Origin: DAOUJI01 sp965219565
GTDB lineage: Bacteria; Chloroflexota; Dehalococcoidia; Lucifugimonadales; JAGWBF01
Assembly (NCBI GenBank): GCA_965219565.1
Contig: OZ244780.1
Location: 2,914,001 to 2,978,000, forward strand
Length of the DNA stretch: 64,000 nucleotides
Reading direction: 5' to 3'
Positions 1 through 8,127 of the stretch are shown here, one piece after another (position 1 is the stretch's first letter; every line of letters begins with the position of its first letter). The translations under genes and the position numbers were made by a program. Under the pieces are notes generated by a model. It ran no database searches, was not told the DNA's origin, and was given only the letters and a program-made list of their open reading frames with translations.

Positions 1-440
1 AGTTCAGAGTGATAGTGGATACTCAGGAGGGATTCGACGCCTGGGTTGAACAGTATCACGCTCTTGCCGACGGTCCCGAACAGTCGTCGGACTTGGCCGA
101 CAAAGGGAAAGTGCTTTTCGCCGACAAAGGCTGCCTGCTGTGCCACGACATCGCAGGGGCCGGAGTCGCAGCAGTACGTCAAGCCCGGCAGACCAGCTTC
201 GAAGGCGGGGCCGCCCAGTTCCCAGGCCCGAACCTGACCAACCTCGGCACCAGGGAGATTCTGGCGGCGGGAGCCCTTAACCTTAATCGCGAGAACCTGA
301 TTCGCTGGCTCACAGACCCTACTGAGGTCAAACCCGGAAACCGGATGGGACAGCTGGCCGACGTTTACAACAACCCAGACCTGGAGATGCAGCCCAACGA
401 AGTCCTGGCGCTGGCCGAGTACTTGCTTAACCAGCGGTGA
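1..440 (+). CDS. coxB: cytochrome c oxidase subunit II, C-terminal part with fused cytochrome c domain (partial)
   Basis: The reading frame is open from the first bases of the window, so the 5' end lies outside. The opening residues (FRVIVDTQEGFDAWV) look like the end of a subunit II CuA domain, where a similar phrase precedes the C-terminal tail. A cytochrome c domain follows, with the haem-binding CLLCH at bases 132-146 and a plausible axial methionine in GNRMGQ near 340-355. Subunit II carries electrons from cytochrome c through CuA to subunit I on the outer face of the membrane; a fused haem domain is typical of caa3-type oxidases. The ctaD gene follows after 56 bases. A GTG at position 9 is only an internal codon, not a credible start. 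Confidence 0.88.
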   Translation, partial: FRVIVDTQEGFDAWVEQYHALADGPEQSSDLADKGKVLFADKGCLLCHDIAGAGVAAVRQARQTSFEGGAAQFPGPNLTNLGTREILAAGALNLNRENLIRWLTDPTEVKPGNRMGQLADVYNNPDLEMQPNEVLALAEYLLNQR

Positions 441-496
441 TTTAGTGCGATAAAATGATTATTGTTTTTACCCGGTGCGGCAATTAGAGGAGTGCT

Positions 497-2422
497 ATGG
501 TGACCTTGACTGAAACCATAAGCGGGGCTCTAAGGAGACCCACCTCCTACCAGGGTGTATGGGGTTGGATCACTACCGTCGACCACAAGAGGATAGGAAT
601 CCTCTACGGTGTGACGGCCTTCATATTCTTCCTGCTGGCCGGGATCGAAGCCCTGATCATGAGGGTCCAACTGTCCGGGCCGGAGCAGAACCTTGTCAGC
701 CCGGAGATTTTCAGTCAGCTGTTCACAATGCACGCGTTGAGCATGATATTCCTGGCCATCATGCCGATGGGCGCCGCCTTCTTCAACTACATGATACCCC
801 TGATGATCGGGGCCAGGGACGTGGCGTTCCCCAGGATGAACGCCCTCTCCTACTGGCTGTTCCTTGGCGGCGGCATCGTTCTGAATTCAGGTTGGCTTGC
901 GGGCGGCATTTCGCCGGACACCGGATGGTTCGCTTACGCCAACCTCACCGAGGAGCCGTACACCCTGGGCAACAGCATGGACTTCTACACCGTGGGGCTT
1001 GGAACGCTTGGAACCGCCTCGATGATAGCGGCGTTCAACTTTATTGTGACCATCGTAAACATGCGGGCGCCGGGAATGAGCCTCATGCGCATGCCAGTGT
1101 TCGTGTGGATGACGCTGGTCACCTCTCTGCTCATCATGCTTGCAATGCCGGTCATCACCGTGGGGCTTATAGAGCTCTACATGGACCGGAACTTCGGGTT
1201 CAACTTCTTCGACCCCGTGGCCAACGGAGACCCCATTCTGTGGCAGCATATCTTCTGGGTGTTCGGACATCCTGAGGTCTATATACTCATCCTGCCCGCT
1301 ATGGGGATAGTGACGGAAATCATCCCAACGTTCTCCCGTAAGCCCCTCTTCGGCTATCCTGTGGTGGTGCTTTCGGGCGTGATCATCGGATTCCTGGGAT
1401 GGGGCGTCTGGAGCCACCACATGTTCACGGTGGGGCTGGGGCCTTACGCCTCCGCCGCCTTTGCTATTAGCACCATGATCATCGCCATTCCCACAGGCGT
1501 GAAAATCTTCAACTGGATTGCCACCATGTGGGGAGGCCAAATCAAGTTCACCACGCCCATGCTATTCGCTATAGGGTTCATTATTCTGTTCATCGTGGGC
1601 GGACTGAGCGGAATCATGCACTCCTCCGCTCCATCGGACAATCAGCAGCAGGACACCTACTTCGTAGTGGCCCACATCCACTACGTGCTCTTTGGTGGCG
1701 CCATTTGGGCCCTGTTCGGCGGAATCTACTATTGGTGGCCCAAGTTCACGGGCACGATGCTTAGCGAAGGTCTGGGCAAGCTCCATTTCTGGGTGATGCT
1801 CCTGGGAATGAACCTGACATTCTTCCCAATGCACAACCTAGGCATGGACGGAATGCCACGGCGCATATACACCTACGCCGAGGGCATGGGATGGGACAAC
1901 CTGAACCTGCTGGCCACCGTCGGCGCATTTCTGATGGCTTCCTCGACCCTCATCTTCATTCACAACGCGTTCCGCAGCTTGAGGAAGGGCGAGAAGGCCC
2001 CCAATGACCCCTGGGACGCCAGGACCCTGGAATGGTCCATATCCTCGCCGCCGCCCCACTACAACTTCGAAGAGATTCCCACGGTGCACTCCCGTGACGC
2101 CTTCTGGGAACAGAAATACGGCGCTGGAAGCCACCAGGAAGGTCCCGATCCTGTGGCCGGAGGTTCTCCCGATGCGGATGACCACGACCACCATTCTGAA
2201 GGGCACGGTGACGCACACGGGGGAGGCCACGGGATTCACATGCCAGGCCTCTCCTACTGGCCTTTCATGGTAGCCGGAGGCATGACTGTTGCGGCCTACG
2301 GCGCCATCTTTCAAGAGGCTACAACCTGGGCCTTGGGCGCGGTTGGTATGTTCATGGCCATGGTGGCCGTGTACGCCTGGTCTTTCGAACCCGCGTCAGA
2401 GCCGGAAGAACCCGACGAGTAG
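497..2422 (+). CDS. ctaD: cytochrome c oxidase subunit I with His-rich C-terminal membrane extension
   Basis: This is the catalytic haem-copper subunit of the terminal oxidase, which reduces O2 and pumps protons. The 641-residue product has HPEVY at residues 258-262 (CuB histidine and the cross-linked tyrosine), a His-His pair near 307 (CuB) and HIHYV near 393-397 (haem ligands). The ATG lies behind GAGGAG in a good ribosome-binding position. After the usual subunit I core comes a tail near residues 553-640: a His/Asp/Gly-rich stretch (DDHDHHSEGHGDAHGGGHG) and then two further hydrophobic segments. Fusion of extra helices to subunit I is known in some caa3-type enzymes, but the histidine-rich linker is notable. 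It lies in the coxB-ctaD-ctaE-subunit IV-ctaG-sco operon. Confidence 0.97.
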   Translation: MVTLTETISGALRRPTSYQGVWGWITTVDHKRIGILYGVTAFIFFLLAGIEALIMRVQLSGPEQNLVSPEIFSQLFTMHALSMIFLAIMPMGAAFFNYMIPLMIGARDVAFPRMNALSYWLFLGGGIVLNSGWLAGGISPDTGWFAYANLTEEPYTLGNSMDFYTVGLGTLGTASMIAAFNFIVTIVNMRAPGMSLMRMPVFVWMTLVTSLLIMLAMPVITVGLIELYMDRNFGFNFFDPVANGDPILWQHIFWVFGHPEVYILILPAMGIVTEIIPTFSRKPLFGYPVVVLSGVIIGFLGWGVWSHHMFTVGLGPYASAAFAISTMIIAIPTGVKIFNWIATMWGGQIKFTTPMLFAIGFIILFIVGGLSGIMHSSAPSDNQQQDTYFVVAHIHYVLFGGAIWALFGGIYYWWPKFTGTMLSEGLGKLHFWVMLLGMNLTFFPMHNLGMDGMPRRIYTYAEGMGWDNLNLLATVGAFLMASSTLIFIHNAFRSLRKGEKAPNDPWDARTLEWSISSPPPHYNFEEIPTVHSRDAFWEQKYGAGSHQEGPDPVAGGSPDADDHDHHSEGHGDAHGGGHGIHMPGLSYWPFMVAGGMTVAAYGAIFQEATTWALGAVGMFMAMVAVYAWSFEPASEPEEPDE

Positions 2423-2451
2423 AGGTGAATAGTCGGATGGGGAGCGCATAG

Positions 2452-3174
2452 TTGCAGGAACAGCACGGACACCACGCGGTGGTGGAAGACACTACCACCG
2501 GGCTAAACCACAGGAAGATGCTCATGTGGCTCTTCCTGGGCTCCGACTGCTTGTTCTTCGGCAGCCTGATAGCCACCTACCTAATATACCGGGGCCAGAG
2601 CATAGTGGGGCCTTACCCCATAGACGTGTTCGACATACCCACCACTTCTGTGAGCACCTTCGTCCTGCTGATGTCCAGCATGTCGATGGTGCTGGCTTAC
2701 GCCTCCATCAACCGGGGCGACATGAGAGCGTTCCGGGTTTGGCTCCTTTCGACCGCTCTGTTGGGAGCGACTTTCCTTGCCTTCCAGACCTTCGAGTTCT
2801 ACGAGTTCGCCAACCACCATCAGATTGTCGAGTGTCCCGTGCAGGCCGACCAGATTCCCGTCCACCCGGACGAGGCCTGCATGCACGGGGAGGCGGAGTA
2901 CGAGGCCAAATATGGCTTGACCCCTAGAACCAACCTGTTCGGTACGACCTTCTTCACATTGACCGGGTTCCACGGGGCCCACGTGACGGTTGGCGTGATA
3001 TGGCTGCTGTCGATCTTGGGATACTCCCTATGGGGAGGGAAGAAAGCCCAGCGGGAACTGACCGACCGGCAGGCCCTGAGCGTGGACCTGGCGGCCCTGT
3101 ATTGGCACTTTGTTGACATCGTCTGGATTGTCATCTTCGCAGTGGTCTATCTAATCGGAGTGGGAGTAACTTAG
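2452..3174 (+). CDS. ctaE: cytochrome c oxidase subunit III
   Basis: The 240-residue membrane protein matches the haem-copper oxidase subunit III family, with several transmembrane helices, TNLFGTTFFTLTGFHGAHV and the closing YWHFVDIVWIVIF characteristic of the family. Subunit III stabilises the proton-pumping core and helps deliver O2. The start is a TTG at 2452 preceded by GGGGAG; no ATG fits as well. It follows ctaD after 29 bases and precedes the subunit IV gene by 19 bases, so it belongs to the same transcript. A short soluble loop containing two cysteines (IVECPVQ and EACMHG, near residues 125-145) is not typical of the classical family. Confidence 0.95.
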   Translation: MQEQHGHHAVVEDTTTGLNHRKMLMWLFLGSDCLFFGSLIATYLIYRGQSIVGPYPIDVFDIPTTSVSTFVLLMSSMSMVLAYASINRGDMRAFRVWLLSTALLGATFLAFQTFEFYEFANHHQIVECPVQADQIPVHPDEACMHGEAEYEAKYGLTPRTNLFGTTFFTLTGFHGAHVTVGVIWLLSILGYSLWGGKKAQRELTDRQALSVDLAALYWHFVDIVWIVIFAVVYLIGVGVT

Positions 3175-3193
3175 TACGTCATGAGGGACCGGC

Positions 3194-3637
3194 ATGGCTC
3201 ACAATCCTAACGCGAATCAGCAGGCAGGGCACGGGGAGCACCCCACACCTGCCACCTATATCAAGATCGCCTTTCTTCTGGCGGCGCTCACCGGCATCGA
3301 GGTCGGTGTGTTTTACATCGACGTGCTGGAACCGGCCTTCCTGCCCATATTCCTCATCCTGTCTATAGCCAAGTTCGCCCTCGTGATACTGTTCTACATG
3401 CACCTCAAGTTCGACCATCGCCTCTTCTCGACCGTCTTCATCGGCGGCCTGATGCTTGCCTTGGTGATTACCGTGGCGCTGCTGGCCCTATTCCAGGTGC
3501 TCTCGTCCAAAGCCAATCCGTCGGATGCAGGAGGAGGCCACGGTTCCATCATCAGAGAAGAGCCAAATGGCCTTGCTTCCGCCTCCATTGACCTGGGCGA
3601 CCCACGTTGGACCGACCCTTCTTCCACCCGCTCTTAA
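3194..3637 (+). CDS. cytochrome c oxidase subunit IV, prokaryotic type
   Basis: The 147-residue protein has three predicted transmembrane helices (near residues 23-47, 50-72 and 80-104) with the family phrase FYMHLKFDHRLFS between helices two and three. This is the small bacterial subunit IV (CtaF/CyoD-like) that accompanies subunits I-III. The last 40 residues are a hydrophilic tail. Position directly after ctaE and before ctaG supports the assignment. The ATG is preceded by AGGGACCGGC, a modest ribosome-binding site. Confidence 0.88.
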   Translation: MAHNPNANQQAGHGEHPTPATYIKIAFLLAALTGIEVGVFYIDVLEPAFLPIFLILSIAKFALVILFYMHLKFDHRLFSTVFIGGLMLALVITVALLALFQVLSSKANPSDAGGGHGSIIREEPNGLASASIDLGDPRWTDPSSTRS

Positions 3638-3703
3638 GCCGCGCTGAGTCTCTGGCCCGGCCGCCGTCCGATTCATTAGCCGGAAGCTGTTGAGGATACA
3701 CCG

Positions 3704-4528
3704 TTGCCGGTTGAGGTTCAATTCTCATGGACGGAATGGCATGCCCACCCCAGCGTTGTCATAGGCCTTCTGACATTCACGGCCCTTTACCTTATCGGGG
3801 TCGGCCCGCTGAGGAAACGCTTCCACGGGTCCGAGGCTGCGGGGTCGGGAGAAGTGGCCCTGTTTCTCACTGGAGTCCTGGTCCTCTTCGTAGCTCTGCT
3901 TTCACCTATCCACGAGCTGGGAGACAAGTACCTCTTCTCAGCACACATGGTCCAGCACCTGCTGTTGACCCTGGTCTCGCCGCCGCTCTTGCTGGCCGGG
4001 GCCCCGCCCTGGCTGATCCGCCCGCTGGTCAGGGGCCGGAGGGTACTGCCAGCGCTGCGGTTCATCACACGTCCGATTCCCGCCTTCCTCATCTTCAATT
4101 TCATATTTGTCCTGTGGCATGTACCCGCTCTGTACGACGGGGCTCTGAGGGACAGAGGGATACACATACTGGAGCATATCCTATTTATCGGAGGAGGCAT
4201 CCTTCTCTGGTGGCCCATCATGAGCCGAATGAGGGAGCTTCCCCGGCCTTCTTACCTGGTCCAGATGGTTTACCTAATAGCCCAGCCCACGATCCCGACC
4301 ATCCTCGGCGCGCTGATTACTTTCAGCGACGCCGGCATATACGAATGGTACGCCGAGGCTCCGAGAATATGGGGTACGTCGGTGGTGTCGGACCAGCAGA
4401 TAGGCGGCATCATCATGTGGGTGCCCGGCGGCCTCTTCTTTGTGGGCGCCCTCGCCGTTATTTTCCTAATATGGGCCAACCAGGAGAACGCCTCCAACCG
4501 CCCCACCGTCACCGGCGGGGGGCCATGA
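3704..4528 (+). CDS. ctaG: cytochrome c oxidase assembly factor CtaG (caa3-type)
   Basis: The 274-residue polytopic membrane protein resembles the caa3_CtaG family, needed for copper insertion and maturation of caa3 oxidases. Family-like phrases are FSAHMVQHLLLTLVSPPLL near residue 82 and LWHVPALYDGAL near residue 138; about seven hydrophobic segments are visible. It should not be confused with the unrelated Cox11-type CtaG. The start is a TTG at 3704, 66 bases after the subunit IV gene. Its place between the oxidase structural genes and sco fits a copper-delivery role. Confidence 0.9.
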   Translation: MPVEVQFSWTEWHAHPSVVIGLLTFTALYLIGVGPLRKRFHGSEAAGSGEVALFLTGVLVLFVALLSPIHELGDKYLFSAHMVQHLLLTLVSPPLLLAGAPPWLIRPLVRGRRVLPALRFITRPIPAFLIFNFIFVLWHVPALYDGALRDRGIHILEHILFIGGGILLWWPIMSRMRELPRPSYLVQMVYLIAQPTIPTILGALITFSDAGIYEWYAEAPRIWGTSVVSDQQIGGIIMWVPGGLFFVGALAVIFLIWANQENASNRPTVTGGGP

Positions 4529-4640
4529 ACGTAGGTGTTGTTTCCTAGCTGTTGCTGTGGAAACATAAGGCCGTATGTGGTATCTTTTGGACGCCGAATT
4601 CGTAGCTTGGTAAACCCGTAAGGGAGTGTAGACGAGAGCA

Positions 4641-5102
4641 ATGCAACGAACGCCGTTGGCAATGGCCCTGCCTCTGTTGGCAGCTATAGTCGTAATCATA
4701 TGGGGAGGCGGCATAGGGGTCATATTCATAGTGTTGAATGAGACAGGGGCCGGGGTCTGGGGAGCCATCATTATCGGCATGGCCCTGGTTGTGGGAATCC
4801 CATTGCTGGCGGCGATGCACCGACCAATTCTGGATATACTCCTTCCCCCGTTCGAAGCTGTGCAAAGACAGATGTCGGAAATCGCCGACCTCCTGTCGCC
4901 CGCTCTAAAACGGCCGTCTCTAGCAATGGTCCTACCGATATTGGCCGCTTTAGTTATAATCGGGTGGGGAGGCGGCATAGGGATCATATTCATAGTGTTG
5001 AATGAGACAGGAGCCGGGGTCTGGGGAGCCATCATCATAGGAATGGGCCTGGTCCTGGGAATACCGTCCGTGGCGGCCCTGTTGGCGATTTCCAGACGCT
5101 AG
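4641..5102 (+). CDS. internally duplicated four-helix membrane protein in the oxidase operon
   Basis: I do not recognise this 153-residue protein. It consists of two near-copies of a two-helix unit at an 88-residue offset: residues 2-59 and 90-147 each contain WGGGIG(V/I)IFIVLNETGAG and VWGAIIIGM, joined by a 30-residue amphipathic linker (residues 60-89). Each unit gives two hydrophobic segments, so four membrane spans are expected. The DNA of the two halves is almost identical over about 76 bases, so the duplication is recent or kept uniform by gene conversion. Location between ctaG and sco suggests, but does not show, a role in oxidase assembly or as a small extra subunit. Confidence 0.7.
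   Translation: MQRTPLAMALPLLAAIVVIIWGGGIGVIFIVLNETGAGVWGAIIIGMALVVGIPLLAAMHRPILDILLPPFEAVQRQMSEIADLLSPALKRPSLAMVLPILAALVIIGWGGGIGIIFIVLNETGAGVWGAIIIGMGLVLGIPSVAALLAISRR
4653..5070 (+). repeat. tandem intragenic duplication, 264-base period
   Basis: Bases 4701-4776 and 4965-5040 are nearly identical and in the same frame, 264 bases (88 codons) apart. Similarity weakens but continues on both sides within the same gene, spanning the two helical units of the encoded protein. Most of the differences visible are at third codon positions. Confidence 0.85.
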
Positions 5103-5112
5103 CCTAACCACC

Positions 5113-5832
5113 ATGGATTTCGGCGCCTTACTTAGAGCCGTAGCGCTTACGGCTCTGGTTTTTTTGTCTGCAGGAGCCTGCTCCGGCGCTTCCTCGTCAG
5201 CGTTCCTGGGAACAGAACTCAACCCGGAACAGGCGCCAGAGTTCACGCTGATTGACCACACCGGAGAGTCCGTGTCTCTATTGGACTTCCGCGGCGAGGT
5301 GGTCCTGCTGACCTTCCTCTACACCAACTGCCCCGACGTATGCCCCTTGGTCACGGCCAATCTCCAGCAGGCCCACATGATGCTCGCTCCCGAAGAGGTC
5401 GATAGGGTCAACTTCCTGACCATATCGGTGGACCCCCTGGGGGACACCATGGAACGGGTGCGGGAGTATACTCGGTACATGGGCATGGAGGGGCGGTGGC
5501 AATACTTGATAGGCGCCGAAGAGGAGCTGAGCCCCATCTGGAGCCAGTACTGGCTGGCTCCGGTGGTTACGGAGGTCGACTCCGATCCGGGCAAGAACAC
5601 GGATGGGGATACAGTCTACCGGTACGGCCCTCATGAGCACCCGGAAGGGTACCAACATGCCCTGGACGAGGAGACGCTGACGTCTTCGGACTCAGGTTAT
5701 CTGGTGGGCCATACCGCGCCCATCTTCCTGATAGACGCTTCGGGCGTCAGGCGTGTGTTGTTTAACAACCTCTTCCTCGACCCTGGCGACGTGGTCAACG
5801 ACCTGCGGATTCTGATGGGAGAGGCGTCATAG
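5113..5832 (+). CDS. SCO1/SenC family copper chaperone lipoprotein
   Basis: Sco proteins deliver copper to the CuA centre of oxidase subunit II and have a thioredoxin fold. The 239-residue protein shows the copper-binding CPDVC at residues 73-77 and the third ligand His200 in YLVGHTAPIF. The N-terminus is a lipoprotein signal with lipobox LSAGAC (Cys23), placing it on the outer face of the membrane, where subunit II is assembled. Between residues 155 and 195 it has an acidic, His-containing insertion (GPHEHPEGYQH) that is longer than in simple Sco proteins. It is the last gene of the oxidase operon, 10 bases after the duplicated membrane protein gene, and is followed by a strong terminator. 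Confidence 0.93.
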   Translation: MDFGALLRAVALTALVFLSAGACSGASSSAFLGTELNPEQAPEFTLIDHTGESVSLLDFRGEVVLLTFLYTNCPDVCPLVTANLQQAHMMLAPEEVDRVNFLTISVDPLGDTMERVREYTRYMGMEGRWQYLIGAEEELSPIWSQYWLAPVVTEVDSDPGKNTDGDTVYRYGPHEHPEGYQHALDEETLTSSDSGYLVGHTAPIFLIDASGVRRVLFNNLFLDPGDVVNDLRILMGEAS

Positions 5833-5837
5833 ATAGA

Positions 5838-5867
5838 AAAAGGACCCAATCGATTGGGTCCTTTTGA
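5838..5867. terminator. bidirectional intrinsic terminator
   Basis: Bases 5838-5865 form a perfect 28-base palindrome with a GC core (GGACCCAAT / ATTGGGTCC) flanked by A-run and T-run, so it can stop transcription from both sides. It sits between the convergent sco (+) and rplT (-) genes. Confidence 0.9.
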
Positions 5868-5887
5868 GCCTTTTCCCTGAAGTTCGG

Positions 5888-6241
5888 TTAGATGTTGGCC
5901 TTGGCCACTATGACCAGGTCGTCGAAAGCCTTGGGGTCCCTCACGGCCAGGTCAGCCAGCATCTTCCGGTTGATCTCCATGTTGGCGACGCGCAGTCCGT
6001 GCATGAACTGGTGATAGGTGATTCCGGCTTGTCGTGCAGCGGCGTTTATTCTAAGAATCCAGAGCCTCCGGAAGTCGCCCTTCCGTTCTCTGCGGTGACG
6101 GTAGGCGTGGCTCCATGCATGGATAACGGCTTCTTTGGCCCACTTGTAATTGCGGCTGGAGGAGCCGCGGTAGCCGCGGGCCAGGGCCAGGATTTTCTTG
6201 TGACGGCGTCGTTTAGTGACCCCGCGTTTGACTCTTGCCAC
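5888..6241 (-). CDS. rplT: 50S ribosomal protein L20
   Basis: The 117-residue, strongly basic protein begins MARVKRGVTKRRRHKK and contains AVIHAWSHAYRHRRERKGDFRRLWI, matching L20 over its full usual length. L20 binds 23S rRNA early in large-subunit assembly. It is the last gene of infC-rpmI-rplT, 21 bases after rpmI, and ends 22 bases before the shared terminator. Confidence 0.98.
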   Translation of the reverse strand: MARVKRGVTKRRRHKKILALARGYRGSSSRNYKWAKEAVIHAWSHAYRHRRERKGDFRRLWILRINAAARQAGITYHQFMHGLRVANMEINRKMLADLAVRDPKAFDDLVIVAKANI

Positions 6242-6262
6242 GGTGTACTCCTGCGGGCGCGT

Positions 6263-6463
6263 CTAGCCGCTGTAGGGCAGAAGCTTCTGGATTCGAGGGG
6301 CGTCGGCCTTGTCCAGGGGCAGCTTTCCTGCGAACTGTCGGCGGACTTTCTTAGGTTTCTTTCTGCGAAGGTGGCTGCTCATCCGCTTCCGGCGCATCAG
6401 CTTGCCGGTGCCGGTTACGTAGAAGCGGGCGCTAGCTCCCTTGTGCGTCTTCTGTTTGGGCAT
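6263..6463 (-). CDS. rpmI: 50S ribosomal protein L35
   Basis: The 66-residue basic protein starts MPKQKTHKGASARFYVTGTG and has the RRKRMSSHLRRKKPKKVRR core of L35, with normal family length. The start codon lies inside the end of infC (32-base overlap), so translation is probably coupled to infC. Confidence 0.97.
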   Translation of the reverse strand: MPKQKTHKGASARFYVTGTGKLMRRKRMSSHLRRKKPKKVRRQFAGKLPLDKADAPRIQKLLPYSG

Positions 6464-7004
6464 CAGTCCCGTTGGTCGTCTCTTTCTTGATTTTTTTGGC
6501 CCCCGGGGCCAGGACTACGGACAGAAACCTTCCTTCGAGAGATGGCGGCCCTTCAACCCTGGCCACCTCCTCCACGTCGTCGGCCACCCTTTTCAGCAGG
6601 GCCACTCCCAAGTCCCGGTGAGTGACTTCCCTGCCGCGAAAGACGACGGCCACTTTCACCTTCGAGCCATCGTCGATGAACTCCTTGACCTTGCGCAGTT
6701 TCGATTGGAAGTCATGGTTTCCGATCCGGGTCCTGAACCTGACTTCTTTGAAGGGCGTATTTTTGTGGGTTTTCTTGGCTTCCCGTTCTTTCTTGGAGGA
6801 GAGGTATCGGAGCTTCCCGTAGTCCAGAATCCGGCACACAGGGGGGTCTCCGTTGGGCTGCACTTCCACCAGATCCAGCCCACGCCCTCTTGCCAGAGTC
6901 AGTGCTTGAGGGACGGTCATGGTCCCCACTTGCTCGCCGTCATCGGCGATCACCATAACTTCCGGCGCTCGGATTCTTTCGTTTACTCTATAGTCGCGGG
7001 CTAT
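6432..7004 (-). CDS. infC: translation initiation factor IF-3, probable AUA start
   Basis: IF-3 binds the 30S subunit, prevents premature subunit joining and checks start codons. The protein has the N-terminal domain (DYRVNERIR, then DGEQVGTMTVPQAL) and C-terminal domain (KEVRFRTRIGNHDF). The only ATG codons upstream in frame, at 7076 and 7067, lie within the spacer of the promoter at 7058-7086 and so would not be in the mRNA. A GGAGG at 7018-7014 is followed nine bases later by ATA at 7004, immediately before ARDYRVNERIR, the usual N-terminus. I therefore place the start at this AUA (190 residues). Rare AUU/AUC/AUA starts are known for infC in other bacteria and let IF-3 repress its own synthesis. 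The longer ATG version would add 24 atypical residues. Confidence 0.93.
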   Translation of the reverse strand: MARDYRVNERIRAPEVMVIADDGEQVGTMTVPQALTLARGRGLDLVEVQPNGDPPVCRILDYGKLRYLSSKKEREAKKTHKNTPFKEVRFRTRIGNHDFQSKLRKVKEFIDDGSKVKVAVVFRGREVTHRDLGVALLKRVADDVEEVARVEGPPSLEGRFLSVVLAPGAKKIKKETTNGTDAQTEDAQGS

Positions 7005-7057
7005 TCGCTCTATCCTCCAAAAAGAATAACGGCGGAACGCAAGATTCCGCAGTGAAA

Positions 7058-7086
7058 AATATAGCATAGGCGTCAATGGGTGTCAA
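7058..7086 (-). promoter_or_regulatory. sigma-70 promoter for infC-rpmI-rplT
   Basis: Reading the minus strand, TTGACA (7086-7081) is followed by a 17-base spacer and TATATT (7063-7058). Transcription should begin near 7051, leaving a leader of about 47 bases with the GGAGG site at 7018-7014. This is a near-consensus promoter. Confidence 0.8.
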
Positions 7087-7206
7087 CCAAGCCCATTTAT
7101 AGGCAGAGAGTTTCAGTTTGAAGGAGAATCTGGAGGACCTGCGACTACAAACACCGTCGATTTGGACTTCCACCCCACGTCGGGTTTGGCCTCATTGTGC
7201 ATCCTG

Positions 7207-7593
7207 TCAGGCAGCCTCGATGTCGGTAAGTTCGAAATCGCCGCCCTTGAACAGAAGGGATTCGCCGGAAACTTCCGCCAGGGCGTAGGCGAAGCAGTCG
7301 CCGAGGTTCAGTCCCGCTGCGTGGTTGCCCTTGCCGAAACGTCTCCAAGCTCTGCGAGCAGCCCGCACATGGTCAAGTGTGACTGGCTCCAACTCAATCC
7401 CCGCTTCATCCAGGAAGGCATCAAGCTCATTTCCGGCCGCGCCGCCGCTGCGGCTTTCGACGACGATGGCCGCCTCCAGGAGGTTCGCCATCGACATACG
7501 GCAACGTGAAGCTTCTGCTATCGCTGAGTCATAACGCTCGGCGTCCGACTCTCTAAACAGGACTGCCAGGACGGCTGACGTGTCGACAATCAC
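7207..7593 (-). CDS. PIN-domain ribonuclease toxin (VapC type)
   Basis: The 128-residue protein is a single PIN domain: MIVDTSAVLAVLF supplies the first acidic residue (Asp4), LGDCFAYALA the central Asp, and FKGGDFELTDI the C-terminal acidic pair. VapC toxins are Mg-dependent RNases that cut tRNA or rRNA. It overlaps the upstream antitoxin gene by four bases (7590-7593), the standard arrangement in which toxin translation follows antitoxin translation. All catalytic positions look intact. Confidence 0.9.
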   Translation of the reverse strand: MIVDTSAVLAVLFRESDAERYDSAIAEASRCRMSMANLLEAAIVVESRSGGAAGNELDAFLDEAGIELEPVTLDHVRAARRAWRRFGKGNHAAGLNLGDCFAYALAEVSGESLLFKGGDFELTDIEAA

Positions 7594-7847
7594 TTGGGAA
7601 GACCACGCTCGTCGTAGAGGAAGTCACCGTGCTCGACAGCCGACGGACCGTCGCGCAGCAATTTAGCGCAACGCTCCGCGATTGCCCGCATCTCTTTGAG
7701 ACGAGCCTCGACGCTGCGCTCACGTTTCTCACGCTCCAGACGTTCCTTGAGCGCGACCGTGATAGCGCCTGTCATGGTCTCGCCGGTAAGTTGAGCCAAC
7801 TCGCTGGCCAGCCGGCACGTCTCTTCGTTCTTGATGTTGAGGCTCAC
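7590..7847 (-). CDS. VapB-type antitoxin (Rv0623-like)
   Basis: The 85-residue protein begins MSLNIKNEETCRLASELAQLTGETMTGA, the short DNA-binding segment of the VapB family that accompanies PIN toxins, and ends with a toxin-wrapping tail (DFLYDERGLPK). The start is a GTG behind AAAGGAG. It probably binds and autoregulates its own promoter together with the toxin encoded immediately downstream. No promoter was clear in the 280 bases between it and the divergent Asp-box gene, a stretch where I see no other gene. Confidence 0.9.
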   Translation of the reverse strand: MSLNIKNEETCRLASELAQLTGETMTGAITVALKERLEREKRERSVEARLKEMRAIAERCAKLLRDGPSAVEHGDFLYDERGLPK

Positions 7848-8127
7848 CGGGTCTCCTTTAGGGTAGAAGTGAGATAGACGTTTCTACCGTATCAACTTCC
7901 CGTCGCCTTGTCCAACTCAATCCGAGCGATGGCGCCGGTTTTGGCTTACTAGCCGTTCGAAGGGCAAGTCGCTTGTGGTTGACCGTGTCCAGAGCGTCAT
8001 CTTCCTCATGGCTGCCCGTCAGTGGCAACGGTTCAAGCCTGAGCAGGTGGCAATTCATGCCTGCTTGGTCTATTATGTCCCTGCTCCTACCATTCGCCGC
8101 TAATCTTTAGTCCAGGGAGGTTCAGTC

